A stretch of 64,000 nt of DNA from Fibrella aquatilis (GCF_017353255.1 NZ_JAFMYU010000002.1:310001-374000), one strand, 5' to 3'. Shown: positions 1 to 10,327, numbered from the stretch's first letter. Translations and numbers: made by a program. The notes: generated by a model not told the origin, from the sequence alone.

Positions 1-3000
1 TTTCAGGATCGAAACCTTTTTGGAAATTGGTGAACGTGGCCAGATTCTGCCCGCTGACGTAGATCCGGGCCGACCGGATGTTTAGCTTCTGCGATACCGA
101 CGCCGGGATGGTGTAGCCCAACTGCACGTTTTTCAGGCGCAGGTAGGCCGCGTTGCGCACCCAGTAGTCCGAATCGCGCCAGTTAAACGTACCCTGGTCG
201 GTGGTGAGGCGGGGGTAGGTGGCGTTGGGGTTGGTGGGGGTCCAGGCGTCGCGGTGAATGGCAAAGGCCGACGAGATAAAGTCAGCCGAGTAGAACGCCC
301 ACGCACCGTTGCCGCTCACGTACGAATCGCGCTGCCCCACGCCCTGCAAAAACACGTTCAGGTCGAAGCCCTTCCAGGCCAGGTTGGTAGTCAGGCTATA
401 GGAATACCGCGGAAACGGGTTGCCAATGATCGTGCGGTCGAAGCCGTTGATCACACCGTCAGGTTTACCGTTGGGACCGCTGATGTCCTTGTAGCGAATG
501 TCGCCGGGGGCTGTGTTGGCGGCAATGTAGGGCGTTGTGGCCACGCCGTCGAGGGCATTGTCGGCGGCCACCTGATCGGCGCCTTGGTACAGACCGTCAG
601 ACAGATAACCGTAGTACGACCGCACCGGCTGACCCGGCGTAGAGATGTTTCGGCCCGAAATAACGTCCTGTCCACCCAGATCGATTACCTTGTTTTTCAC
701 GTCCGACAGCAGGCCCGTGACGCTGTATTTCAGCCCACCGGTGGTCTGATTGCGGTAGCTCAGGCTCAATTCCCAGCCGTTGTTTTGCATCGACCCGGCG
801 TTGACAAAAGCAGGCGAGAAGCCCGTGAAGTTTGGGATGGGACGTTGCAGCAGCAGGTTGCTGATGGTGCGCTGGTAGATGTCGGCGGTGATGTTGAAAT
901 TTTTGAACAGGGTCAAATCAACACCCACGTTGGCCTGCGTCGAGGTTTCCCAGGTGATCTGGTTGTTTACAGCCGCCGTTTGGGCCACGCCGAAATTGAG
1001 CAGGTTGTTGAAGAAATAATTCTGCCCCAGGTCAAACGTAGCCGAGAAGGGATAATAAGCAGGCACTAACTCACCGGTAACGGGGTCTCGGGCCACCAGG
1101 TTCTGGTTGCCCAACTGCCCGTAAGAGGCCCGCACTTTGGCAAACGTGACGCTGTTGGCCAGGCCGTTCAGGAATTTCTCGCGGCTGATGACCCACCCCG
1201 CCGATACGCTGGGGAAGAAGCCCCACTGCCGGTTCTGGAGCTGCGAAAACCGCGACGAGCCGTCATACCGGCCGTTTACTTCCAGCAAATATTTGTTGTC
1301 GAAGGTGTAGTTGAACCGCCCGAAAAACGCCGCCAGCGCATAGTCGTTCACGCTGCTGTTGTTGCTCTGGTTGAGCGTACCCACCACCTGATACGGCTGG
1401 TCAGACGGTAGGTTGGTGCGTGAGGCACTCAGCGTTTCGGTGTAAAAATCTTCGGCCTGGAAACCTAGTTGTAATTTCAACTCGCTCAACCCCAGTGTTT
1501 TATAAAAATTAGTCTGGATCAGGTAGTTGTTCAACTGCGAGCGATTGATGGCGTCCGAAATTTGGTTTACGCCCGGATAATTCGCCACAAAGTCGAGGTT
1601 GTTGGTAGTCAGGTTGGGCCGGAACACCTGGTAGTTTTGCAGGAACCGCTTCTGAATCTGTTCGCGGCTGTTGCTCGAAAACTGCGCCTCCACGTCCATA
1701 AACGAAAACGGGCGGTAGGTCAGGTTGCCCCGGAAAATGGTGTTGGGTCGCTGGAAACGGTTGAAGCCACTAGCCTCGGCCGAGCCGATGGGGTTCCGGA
1801 AATTGCTCTGCGCCGCGTCACCATACTGGCCCGGTCCAAATTTGCCCGGTCCAATGGCTGGGTAGCCAATGGCCTGCCGGATGATGAACTCGGCGGTGCT
1901 GCCGCCGGGCTGGGTTTCGGTGGCGTTGGTGTAGATTAAATCGCCCTGGAACGTCAGGTTTTTGGTCAGCTTCACGTCGGTGTTGAACCGCAGGTCGAAC
2001 CGGCGGAAACTGGTGTTGGGCGTGAGGCCCTGCTGGTTGAGAAACGTACCCGCCGCGAAGAACTTGATCCGGTCTGAACCGCCGCTGATGTTGACGTTGT
2101 GGTTTTGCATCAACCCACTGTTGCTCAGCACACTACCTAGCCAGTTGGTGTCGAAATACCGGAAATTGTCGGCGGGGTTAGCGCGGTAGGCATCAATAAA
2201 CGTGGTGCTGAATTCGGGCGTGGCCGTGGGGCCAGACGTATTGGCCACCGCCTGATTCCGCAGCAGCATGTGCTCCAGTCCCGTAATGCGCTCGGGCAGG
2301 CGCGTAGCCTGCTGACTCGACACAAAACCGTTGTAATCAATCTGAATGCCGTCGGTGGCACCTCGCCGGGTGCGCACCACAATCACGCCGTTGGCCGCGC
2401 GGGCACCATAGATGGCCGCCGACCCGGCATCTTTCAGCACCGTAATGCTCTCGATGTTGTTGGGGTCGATATTGTTGAGCGTTTCGAGCGAGTTGGCGGG
2501 CTGTTGCACGCCATCAATCACGAGCAAGGGTGTAACGCCCGCAAACAGCGACCCTACCCCCCGGATGTTGATACTGGCCCCGTCGGCACCCGGCCGACCT
2601 GACTGCTGCGTAACCGTTACGCCCGGCGCCAGGCCCTGCAATAGGTTCGAGGCCGTGGCCACCTGCCGCACCACCAGGTCTTCGCGGCGCAACTGCGTCA
2701 CGGCGGCGGTGAGGGTGGCACGTTTCTGGGTGCCATAGCCCACAATAACCAGTTCGTCGAGGTTGCGGCTCGACGGTTCCAGGGCTACGTTCACGGTTTC
2801 GCGGTTGCCCACGGCTACTTCGGTCGAGTTGTAGCCGATATAGCTAAATACCAGCACGGTGGCGTTGTCGACGCTGAGTGAGTAGGTGCCATTGGCGGCA
2901 GTGACGGCCCCGCGCTGCCGTGCTGTGGGGCTATTATCTTTCACCGTCACCGACACGCCCGGTAGTTCCTGCCCGTTGCTTTGGTCGGTTACTTTACCGG

Positions 3001-3078
3001 TGAGGGTTCGTTGTTGGGCAAAGGCAGCTGAAAAACAGCTGATTAGACCAAACAGAGTAAGAAGTACGTGTTTCTTCA
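1..3078 (-). CDS. SusC/RagA-family TonB-linked outer membrane receptor (C-terminus beyond left edge)
   Basis: The reading frame runs off the left edge, leaving 1026 residues from the ATG at 3078. A signal peptide (about 1-22, ending AAFAQ) is followed by a carboxypeptidase-regulatory-like domain (about 23-110), a TonB plug with the SusC-type YGTQKRATLTAAV segment near residue 140 and the VLKDAGSAAIYGARAANGV signature near 220, then barrel sequence rich in aromatic-ended beta strands. Family knowledge: these proteins import oligosaccharides or peptides across the outer membrane together with a SusD lipoprotein, which would be expected downstream, to the left of the window. The nearby GH43 enzyme and HTCS regulator suggest a polysaccharide utilisation locus, but the substrate cannot be read from sequence. 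The call is very secure; only the end is missing. Confidence 0.96.
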
Positions 3079-3270
3079 TAGAAGTTGATTAATACGTTGG
3101 TCGGAAAATTAGCCCTTTTACCCCTAAAAGCCTATCGAAAACGTACTGTTGGTAGACGTAGATACATTAGGTTATCTGGTAAGGCCTTGTTTCCCTTTGG
3201 CTCACATTTGCCAACCCCGCCGCATCCGGGTGGTTTCTAGGTTAAAGTTTTGGCCTTTCGCCCGAATCCA

Positions 3271-4242
3271 ATGCAACATGCGCCTGCCCCGTTGCCCAAT
3301 CCGTTGTTGCCCTACGGCCCCGACCCCTGGGCAATCTGCCACAATGGCTATTACTACTACACCCACTCTACACGCACCAACCTGACCATCTGGAAGGTGA
3401 AAGAATTAGCCGACCTCCGCCCCGACAAAGGTAAAGTCGTTTGGCAGGCACCCGCCGCTGGCCCACTGTCGGCTAACGTTTGGGCACCCGAACTGCACTA
3501 TCTGGAAGATGACACCGGCCGCCAGTGCTGGTATGTTTACTTCAGCGCCGCCGACAAAAAAACGCCCGACAGGGCACGGATGTGGGTGCTGGAAAATAAA
3601 GCCGATGACCCCACCGAGGGTACCTGGACAGTAAAAAGTGAACTGAAAACGCCCGACGACAAATGGGCTATCGACGGTACCGTGACGGAGGTAGGCGGGC
3701 GGCTTTACCTGGCCTGGTCGGGCTGGCCGGGCGACAAAAACGGGCAGCAGAATATTTACCTGTGCCGGTTGAAAAATCCGTGGACCTGTGTGGGCAAGCG
3801 GCTGTTGCTATCGGCGCCAACGCATCCCTGGGAACGCCACAGCCACGATCCTGACACCAGTAATCCGCGTAATAGCCTGAAAGTCAATGAGGCGCCTGCT
3901 TTTTTGAAACATGACGACCACCTGTTTCTGGCTTATTCAGCCAGTGGCTGCTGGACAGATCACTACGCCATAGGGCTGCTGATGGCCCCGTTAAACAGCG
4001 ACCTGATGAACGCCGAATCGTGGACGAAACTGCCCGACCCGGTTTTTCAAACGTCAGTGCGTAATCATGTATATGGCCCCGGTCATGGGTGCTTTTTTCA
4101 TACCGATACGGGGCAAACCTGGCTGCTGTACCACGCTAACCCCGGCCCCAATAAAGGCTGCGAAAACGAACGCACCCCCCGCCTGCAACGGATCCACTGG
4201 CACCGCAACGGCCTCCCCAATTTTGGGACACCAAGGAGGTGA
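3271..4242 (+). CDS. glycoside hydrolase family 43-like enzyme, no signal peptide
   Basis: 323 residues form a five-bladed beta-propeller glycosidase of the GH43 type. Candidate catalytic triad: base Asp18 (in GPDPW), pKa-modulating Asp135 (in AIDGT) and general acid Glu207 (in NEAPAF). WAPELHY and YGPGHGCFF are further GH43 hallmarks. Family activity is usually alpha-L-arabinofuranosidase or beta-xylosidase; specificity is not resolvable here. I chose the ATG at 3271; a TTG at 3250 is in frame. Neither start gives a signal peptide, so the enzyme looks cytoplasmic or has lost its export signal, which is odd beside a SusC receptor. The stop codon TGA is the first part of a 49-bp palindrome, so the last codons lie next to repeat DNA. 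Confidence 0.88.
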   Translation: MQHAPAPLPNPLLPYGPDPWAICHNGYYYYTHSTRTNLTIWKVKELADLRPDKGKVVWQAPAAGPLSANVWAPELHYLEDDTGRQCWYVYFSAADKKTPDRARMWVLENKADDPTEGTWTVKSELKTPDDKWAIDGTVTEVGGRLYLAWSGWPGDKNGQQNIYLCRLKNPWTCVGKRLLLSAPTHPWERHSHDPDTSNPRNSLKVNEAPAFLKHDDHLFLAYSASGCWTDHYAIGLLMAPLNSDLMNAESWTKLPDPVFQTSVRNHVYGPGHGCFFHTDTGQTWLLYHANPGPNKGCENERTPRLQRIHWHRNGLPNFGTPRR

Positions 4243-4349
4243 AAGAGTGAGTAGTGAATGGCGAAAGAGTGAAAGAGTGGCTGCTGTAGTACAATACGTC
4301 ACAGCAGCCACTCTTTCACTCTTTCGCCATTCACTACTCACTCTTTCAC
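4239..4349. repeat. long perfect palindrome between convergent genes (49-bp arms, 13-nt loop)
   Basis: Arm 4239-4287 is the exact reverse complement of 4301-4349. The loop is 4288-4300. The arm consists of degenerate units of 7-8 nt (GAAAGAGT, GAGTAGT, GAATGGC, GAAAGAGT, GAAAGAGT) followed by a locus-specific inner stem CTGCTGT. The left arm includes the TGA stop of the GH43 gene, and the right arm ends 3 nt before the stop codon of the curlin-repeat gene. It could act as a bidirectional terminator, but it has no clean U-tract. Confidence 0.95.
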
Positions 4350-4352
4350 TAG

Positions 4353-5723
4353 TCAATTCACCCCCACCTGCGTGATGACCGACGTGTTGCTGTTGCCAAT
4401 CTGGCTGACGTTGGCCACGTTGGGCACGTAGGGAGCCGAGCTGCCTGAGTTTTGGGTAATAGTCAGGGTGTTGTCGTTGCCGCGTTGTGTGGCGAAGCTG
4501 GAGCCAACACCCTGAATCAAGTTATTGTCGCCCCACTGCGAAGCCGTAGCCTTGTTGCGGTCACCTACCTGAAACAGTTTAGCCGTGTTGTTGCTGTACT
4601 CCTGAGTGATGGTGGCCTCGTTTTTATCTGACCTGCCAGACGCTGCACTTTCGCCCTGTACAATCCTGGCTACGTTGTTGTAGCCTGCCGTAGTAAGCTC
4701 GTTCTGCGTAATGGTGGCTTTATTGCCCGATGAAGGGCCGCTGCCGGTTTTTACCTGCTCGATAGAGGCCTTACCAGTAATTCCGTACTGCTTAATGGTG
4801 GCCACCCCGTATTCGTCGCGGTCTTGTGTAATGGATGCCTCTCCGTCGAAACCCTCTTGCAGAATGGTGCCTTTTGAATGATTGCTATTTTGCTTCTGCG
4901 TGATGGTGCCTTCGTTATCGTTCGCTGTTTGTGTGATCGTGGCCGTTCCATAGTCGCTGTTGAGTTGCCCAATCGTGGCCGTGGACCCGCTGCCCCCCGT
5001 CTGCTTGATCGTGCCCGTGTTGTAGCTGCTATAGTTTTGCTGGGTAATGAACGCGTCGTTGCCGCTGGATAGCTGAGTCACGTAGGCTTTGTTGTGGTCG
5101 CTGTGGTTTGTCTGCACCACCACGGCCCTGTCGTTAGACACGCCGGCCCCCGACGCCCCCTGTTTGATGACGGCATCGTTATTGTATGACGTATTCGACT
5201 GATTGACCGACGTCTGGCGGTTGTCGTCGCCATACTGATCGATTTCGCTGTAGTTCTTATACGACGTATTGTCCTGGTTGGTGAAGGTAAGCACGTTGTT
5301 GTTGCCCCGTTGCAGAATACTGCTCCAGTTACCCCCCGCCGTCCGCACACTGGCTGCCGAGGTGGTCCCCATTATGACCCCCGTACCCTGGCCGCTGGTG
5401 TTACTCTGCGAAATAGTGGCTTCGTTGCCCGTGCCACCGCCCTGCGTAATCAGCCCCTTGTTCGACTTGGCGCTGTTTTTTTGGTTAATGGCCGCGTAGT
5501 TGCCCGCCGACCCGGTACTGTTTTGCACCGTACCGGCGTAGTTGCCGTTGTTGGTGCCGCCCTGTTTGTCCTGTTCAATAACAGATTGCAGGTAGTTGCC
5601 CGTTTGCTGCTGGCTGGCCGACTGACTGTTGCCGTTCTGGTTGAGGATGGCGGTGTTGGTTTGGGCAAAAACTGTGGCCGAGAAGATGATCAGCGCTACG
5701 CCGGTGAGGAGTACTTTTTTCAT
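4353..5723 (-). CDS. curlin-repeat secreted protein (CsgA-like functional amyloid)
   Basis: 456 residues with a signal peptide (about 1-20, ending TVFAQ) followed almost entirely by repeats of the curlin type: an A-x-I-x-Q strand, then an N/G/S-rich turn (for example ATITQ, GTIKQ, ASIEQ). About 18 units are visible, against five in enterobacterial CsgA. Such repeats stack as a beta-solenoid and polymerise into extracellular amyloid fibres. No CsgE, CsgF, CsgG or second curlin gene lies in the window, so nucleation and export partners must be elsewhere. The gene follows the HTCS regulator on the same strand, separated by an array of 21-bp repeats and a palindrome that may control it. Ligand-binding or matrix function is inferred. 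Confidence 0.9.
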   Translation of the reverse strand: MKKVLLTGVALIIFSATVFAQTNTAILNQNGNSQSASQQQTGNYLQSVIEQDKQGGTNNGNYAGTVQNSTGSAGNYAAINQKNSAKSNKGLITQGGGTGNEATISQSNTSGQGTGVIMGTTSAASVRTAGGNWSSILQRGNNNVLTFTNQDNTSYKNYSEIDQYGDDNRQTSVNQSNTSYNNDAVIKQGASGAGVSNDRAVVVQTNHSDHNKAYVTQLSSGNDAFITQQNYSSYNTGTIKQTGGSGSTATIGQLNSDYGTATITQTANDNEGTITQKQNSNHSKGTILQEGFDGEASITQDRDEYGVATIKQYGITGKASIEQVKTGSGPSSGNKATITQNELTTAGYNNVARIVQGESAASGRSDKNEATITQEYSNNTAKLFQVGDRNKATASQWGDNNLIQGVGSSFATQRGNDNTLTITQNSGSSAPYVPNVANVSQIGNSNTSVITQVGVN

Positions 5724-5787
5724 AGTGATTGATTGGAAAAATGATGGTTAGAAAGGCTCCGAAAGAGCTGATACAAACCACGTTATG

Positions 5788-5871
5788 CCCCAATTCACCA
5801 CCGTGCCACCAGCCCTTGCCCCTGTGCCAAAAACCATCACCGCCGTGCCAAAAAGAATCACCAGTATGCCA
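5788..5871 (-). repeat. four tandem 21-bp repeats upstream of the curlin-repeat gene
   Basis: Read on the minus strand, TGGCA(C/T) recurs at exactly 21-bp steps (units ending at 5871, 5850, 5829 and 5808), each followed by a GGTGA-like core and a T- or G-rich end. The array sits 65-148 bp upstream of the curlin-repeat ATG, where a regulator would bind. Two helical turns per unit would place copies on one face of the DNA. Read as codons, 21 bp would give a heptapeptide like WHGGDGF, but that frame runs into the curlin gene out of frame and is not supported as a gene. Confidence 0.8.
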
Positions 5872-5873
5872 GA

Positions 5874-5978
5874 TTAATGAGTGAATGAGTGAATAGCTTG
5901 GACTGGGACGCATAGTCTGTTGCGCGAGCATTTATATAAACACACGGCAAAGCCGTTCCAAACTATTCACTCATTAAA
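5874..5978. repeat. imperfect palindrome with 8-nt repeat arms and long loop
   Basis: The arm near 5874-5900 contains GAGTGAAT twice in tandem. The opposite arm (about 5957-5978) contains it once, followed in both by a TAGCTTGG/TAGTTTGG inner stem with one G:T-type mismatch. The loop of about 56 nt is longer than in the other members and contains its own small CGGC/GCCG hairpin. It begins 5 nt beyond the stop codon of the HTCS gene and belongs to the same class as the palindrome at 4239-4349. Confidence 0.7.
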
Positions 5979-5983
5979 TACGC

Positions 5984-8900
5984 TCATTGTAAATACTCCG
6001 CCGGGCCTTTGCCGAAGCGCTGCTGGTATTGCTGGGAAAAGTGGCTTACCTGCAAAAAGCCCACCCGGTGTGCCACCTGCTTCACCGACGATACCTGGCG
6101 GGTTTCCAATAATTGCCGTGCCTGCCGGAAGCGCGCCTCCGACACGTATTGGGCGGGGGTTAGACCCGTAAGTCGTTTAATGGCCCGGTAAAATGTGCGG
6201 CGGCTCATGTTCAGGGCGTCGGCCAGGTCATCGGCCACCAGATCAGCATGGACAAGCCGGGCTTCCGTTAGTTCCTCCAGCCGCTCCAGCCAGGCCAGAT
6301 CATCGGCCGACACCATCGGCGCTGGGCGGGTTGCCTGTGCGGCCGTAACATACATCGCTGCTGTTGCCGGTGGTGGGTCAGCCATGTCAACCGTTGCCTG
6401 CCACTGCCGTTCGCGCTGGTTGTGCAGCAGGGCCGTTACGCGGGCGGTGAGTTCGGCTTCGTGAAAGGGTTTCAGCAGATAATCGTCCACCCCCAGCCGC
6501 AAGGCACGCAACTTGTCGGCCATATCGGTGCGGGCGGTGAGCATCATCACCGGAATGGTGCGGTAGGTGGCGTGGCGTTTCAGGGCTTCCAGCAGTTGAA
6601 AACCATCCATCACCGGCATCATAATGTCGGCAATGATGAGGGCGGGTGGCTGGGGCAACCCCGCCAGCAGGGTGAGCGCCGCCTGCCCGTGCGCGGCTGT
6701 CAGCACCCGCAATGACGGCGACAGCACGGTGGTCAGGTAGGTGCGCAGGCTGGCATTATCTTCTACTACCAGCACCGTCTCCCCGGCATGAGCAGCGGTC
6801 TCTACAGGTGCAGTGCGGGCCAAATGCGTCAGCAAAATACCCTCGGTAGCTTTCCAGGCGGGTGCTGGCTGTGGGTCCTGAATTGGCGTGTCGGGCAGCA
6901 TGTCGGCGGGCACCTGTATAGCAAAGGTGCTACCCTTACCCCAGTCGCTATCGACCGAGATGCTGCCCTGCATAAGCCGCACCAGTTCCTGACAAAGAGC
7001 CAACCCAATGCCGGTGCCGCCTTCCAGTGGTGCATTAGGCTGGTTTGTCTGGAAATACCGCTCAAATACGTGGGGCAGGTCGTCGGGGTGAATGCCGCGC
7101 CCGGTGTCGCGCACCCGCCACCGGAGCTGGCTGGCCGTGTAGTCAACGGTCACGTCGACGATGCCGCCCGGCGGGGTAAACTTCACGGCATTGGCCACTA
7201 GGTTCTGAATCACCTGCCTCACCTTACCAGCATCGACCACTACCGTCAATGCCTCGTCGAAGGCCATGTCGAGCCGAAGCGTGATGCCCAACTGCTGAGC
7301 CTGTAGCTCGAAGGGCTGCACACAATCCTGAAAGAAGTAGCTCAGCCGAACGGGCTGTGGTTGCAACAGGAGCTTGCCCGCTTCCAACTTGGTTAGGTCC
7401 AGCAATTCGTTCACCAGCCCCAGCAGCTGATGGGCACTTTGGTTGGCGGTCTGGATCAGCTGCTCATCGTGGGTGTCAATCCGTTTGCGGCTCAGGATAC
7501 TGCTCAGTGGCCCCATCACCAGCGTCAGGGGCGTACGCAGTTCATGCGACACGTTGGCGAAAAAACGGGTCTTGGCCTGATCCAGTTGCCGTAGTTCTTC
7601 GGCTTGCCGCTGCCGCAGGGCCAGCTCGTGGCGTTCGCGGGTGCGGGTGGTGCTCAACCGGACCAGGCCAAGTAGCCCCGACCCCAGCAGCAACGTATAA
7701 AGGGCGTAGGCCCACCCAGTAGCCCAAAACGGCGGGTGGATCACCACCGCCAGTTCTTTTAGCTGATGGCTCCACTGCCCTACCGAGTTGGCGGCATTTA
7801 CCCGGAACGTGTAGGTGCCGGGGGGTAGTTTGGTGTAGCTGGCCGTAGGTAGTTTGCTGACGGTCCAGTCGGGGTCGTAGTTTCTGAGCTGGTAGCGGTA
7901 GGTGACCCGGTCGGGCTGGTGATAATTGAGGGCTGTGAAGCCTATGGTCAGGTAATTCTGGTCGTGGGTGAGCCGCAATTCGGGCAGGGTATTAAGCGGC
8001 TGGGGCAGTGGCGAATGTGGTCCAAACTGGTCTACTGGCTGGTTGTTGATGGCCAGGCTTGTAAGGGCTACCGCGGGTTTGGTGGTGTCGGGCTTTATGT
8101 GCGCAGGGTCCAGGAGCACCCAGCCTTTCACCCCGCCAAACGCCAGCCGACCGTCGGGTAGGCGCAGGTGGTGAAACCGGTTGAACTCATTGCCCGGCAA
8201 CCCGTCCGACACGTCGAGCAGGAGTGTATTGTGGGTGCGGGGATTGAACCGGCAGAGGCCCTGGTTGGTGCTCAGCCACAAATACCCCTGCTGGTCGGCT
8301 ACTACCGAATACACCACGTTATTGGGCAGGCCTTGCGCGGTTGTAAAGATGCGGTGCCGTTTTGTGCGTTTGTCAAAGCAAATCAGGCCGTTATAACTGC
8401 CAATCCAGAGCAGGTTGGCGCGGGTGGGGTCGCGCGTCAGTGTCAGCAGATGCGTTTCTGTCATTCGGTTTGGGCCGCTGTTGAACCGCACGAATCGGTA
8501 CTGTTGGGTGGTCAGGTCATAGTGAAGCAGCCCGTGTTCGGTGGTGCTGATCCAGAGCTGGCCATCATCGGCCAGGATGTCGTTGGCGGCTACGGATGAC
8601 TTTCGAATAAATCGCGCCGGAAACCGCCACTGATTCAAAAGAGTATCCAGCCGCAGCGGTATTCCCTTGCCAGACACCGTCCAGATGGTGCCCTGCGCCG
8701 TCACAGAAATACCCCGGATCGCGTGATCCACACTATCAACCGTGGTAGGCATGTTGGGCAGGCGGCGAACAGCCTGGGTGCGTGGGTCATACATGAGCAG
8801 CTCCTTTCCCAGGCCCAGATAAAGCTGCCCCGCCTGGTCGAAGCTGGAGCGAAACAGATAGGACGAAGGCAACGTAGTAACCGCAAACGACCAGTGAAAT

Positions 8901-10081
8901 AGCTTGGGCAACGACAGCCCCAACCCCATTTGAACTGCATCGGCGCAGAACGTAGTTTGGTAAGCAAAGGACTGCATGGGCGCAGCGGCTAGATCGATCC
9001 GGTGCAGCCCCTGCGTGTTGCCACCCAGCCATACCACCCCCGACCGCGCCTGGCACAACGCCGTACATAAAATGTCTTTGGGCGCCGCCCCGCCCAGCGG
9101 TTGGTATTGCCAAACAGAGCGTAGCCCCTGCCGGTCTGTGTATTGGTACAGGGTAGTGCCCAATTGCACATACTCCAGCCCATCACCGCCCCTACAGAGC
9201 CAGGGATGCACCGTGGTTGGGTAGGGGCCAAACGGGACGGTACGGACTGTAGTTGGGTGGTTCGGGTCGATGATCCGCAGCCCAATCCGGTCGTTAACCA
9301 TCAGCTCGCCGTTGGTACGCAGCACCGCCCCCACCCGGCTCCATATGGGTGTACCAGTATGACTGTCGGTCATCTGTAGCGCCAGGCGAGTGGACTGCAC
9401 CGTACAGCGGCCCTGGGCGTTGGGGGGCGTGAGTCGATCCAGGCCGTGCGGCGAAACAGCCCAAATGTTTCCCTGCCGGTCGCCGGTAATGGCCTGAACC
9501 GTGTCGCTTTGCAGGCTGTTTTTGGCTCTTCTGTATCGGGTAACTAATTGTTGGTGAGCATCATACTGAAATATGCCTCGTCCGGCAATGCTGCCCCACA
9601 GGTTACCCTGCTGGTCTGTGTGCATGACGGCTCTCAAGGGTAGACCGCGCAGCGCTCGGGTCAGTTTGGAAAGATGCGTACACTGCCCGGTGCGGGTGTT
9701 GAAGCAGTCAAACTCACCGCTGTCATACTGTAGCCAAAGCTGGTTGGGTCCCGCTTTGGCCAGCAAAATGATGGTGTTGCGTAAGGGCGAGGCGGGGTTG
9801 TTGGCCTGGTGGTAAAACGGAACCATCTGCTGACCGTCGTAGCGGGCCAGGCCACCTAGGGTAGCGATCCAGATGAAGCCGTCGTCGTCTTCAATAATGC
9901 TGGAAACGAATGATTGAGGTAACCCCTGTTCCACGCCAATCTCCCGGTGGGGTAGCTGCCCCAGCAGGTGATCGTTTACTTGTCCATACAGCGGGTGGCA
10001 GCAGTACAGCAGGAAGTAACAATAGCCCGATAGTTGCCGTTGGGTAGAAGCAAGTAAAGCGTTCAGAAAACGGCGGATCAT
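5984..10081 (-). CDS. hybrid two-component system sensor/AraC regulator (HTCS type)
   Basis: A single 1365-residue protein combines sensing and transcription control. An N-terminal hydrophobic segment leads to a periplasmic two-bladed-propeller region of reg_prop repeats (about 30-700, e.g. GLARYDG, GLDRL, GLCRFNPR), then a Y_Y_Y domain (about 730-800), one membrane helix, a HisKA domain with phospho-acceptor His846 (FFANVSHELRTPL), a HATPase domain (NLVANAVKF, DTGRGI, GTGIGLAL), a receiver with Asp1152 (ADIMMPV) and a C-terminal AraC helix-turn-helix pair. Family knowledge: HTCS proteins bind an oligosaccharide in the periplasm and switch on the neighbouring PUL. Plausible targets are the SusC/GH43 genes or the curlin gene directly downstream on the same strand. 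All catalytic motifs look intact. Confidence 0.96.
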   Translation of the reverse strand: MIRRFLNALLASTQRQLSGYCYFLLYCCHPLYGQVNDHLLGQLPHREIGVEQGLPQSFVSSIIEDDDGFIWIATLGGLARYDGQQMVPFYHQANNPASPLRNTIILLAKAGPNQLWLQYDSGEFDCFNTRTGQCTHLSKLTRALRGLPLRAVMHTDQQGNLWGSIAGRGIFQYDAHQQLVTRYRRAKNSLQSDTVQAITGDRQGNIWAVSPHGLDRLTPPNAQGRCTVQSTRLALQMTDSHTGTPIWSRVGAVLRTNGELMVNDRIGLRIIDPNHPTTVRTVPFGPYPTTVHPWLCRGGDGLEYVQLGTTLYQYTDRQGLRSVWQYQPLGGAAPKDILCTALCQARSGVVWLGGNTQGLHRIDLAAAPMQSFAYQTTFCADAVQMGLGLSLPKLFHWSFAVTTLPSSYLFRSSFDQAGQLYLGLGKELLMYDPRTQAVRRLPNMPTTVDSVDHAIRGISVTAQGTIWTVSGKGIPLRLDTLLNQWRFPARFIRKSSVAANDILADDGQLWISTTEHGLLHYDLTTQQYRFVRFNSGPNRMTETHLLTLTRDPTRANLLWIGSYNGLICFDKRTKRHRIFTTAQGLPNNVVYSVVADQQGYLWLSTNQGLCRFNPRTHNTLLLDVSDGLPGNEFNRFHHLRLPDGRLAFGGVKGWVLLDPAHIKPDTTKPAVALTSLAINNQPVDQFGPHSPLPQPLNTLPELRLTHDQNYLTIGFTALNYHQPDRVTYRYQLRNYDPDWTVSKLPTASYTKLPPGTYTFRVNAANSVGQWSHQLKELAVVIHPPFWATGWAYALYTLLLGSGLLGLVRLSTTRTRERHELALRQRQAEELRQLDQAKTRFFANVSHELRTPLTLVMGPLSSILSRKRIDTHDEQLIQTANQSAHQLLGLVNELLDLTKLEAGKLLLQPQPVRLSYFFQDCVQPFELQAQQLGITLRLDMAFDEALTVVVDAGKVRQVIQNLVANAVKFTPPGGIVDVTVDYTASQLRWRVRDTGRGIHPDDLPHVFERYFQTNQPNAPLEGGTGIGLALCQELVRLMQGSISVDSDWGKGSTFAIQVPADMLPDTPIQDPQPAPAWKATEGILLTHLARTAPVETAAHAGETVLVVEDNASLRTYLTTVLSPSLRVLTAAHGQAALTLLAGLPQPPALIIADIMMPVMDGFQLLEALKRHATYRTIPVMMLTARTDMADKLRALRLGVDDYLLKPFHEAELTARVTALLHNQRERQWQATVDMADPPPATAAMYVTAAQATRPAPMVSADDLAWLERLEELTEARLVHADLVADDLADALNMSRRTFYRAIKRLTGLTPAQYVSEARFRQARQLLETRQVSSVKQVAHRVGFLQVSHFSQQYQQRFGKGPAEYLQ

Positions 10082-10327
10082 GGCGTCATCAATAAGCTAT
10101 AATGTTACCATGATTACGCCCGGCTATCAACTAGATTTACTGGTAGGTAACACTAGCGTACGAATTGGCTTACCCGAATGGGTTGTCATAACCTACTGAT
10201 CGGCTGCGCGTTGATTAGTGCTCTACTCGTTTGGTATGTTTATGATTAGCGGAATAAGAAATTGAATTATATGAAGAATGTTTACCTGTAACAGGTTAGT
10301 TATTAGCATTTTAATTTTTTGAAGATA

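Noticed and set aside
254-1069. 271-residue open frame on the plus strand
   Set aside because: It lies wholly antisense to the well-supported SusC coding region and has no recognisable domain.
5575-5931. 118-residue minus-strand frame with WHGGDGF heptapeptide repeats
   Set aside because: It is produced by the 21-bp DNA repeats and runs into the curlin gene out of frame. I keep the repeats as regulatory DNA, not as a gene.
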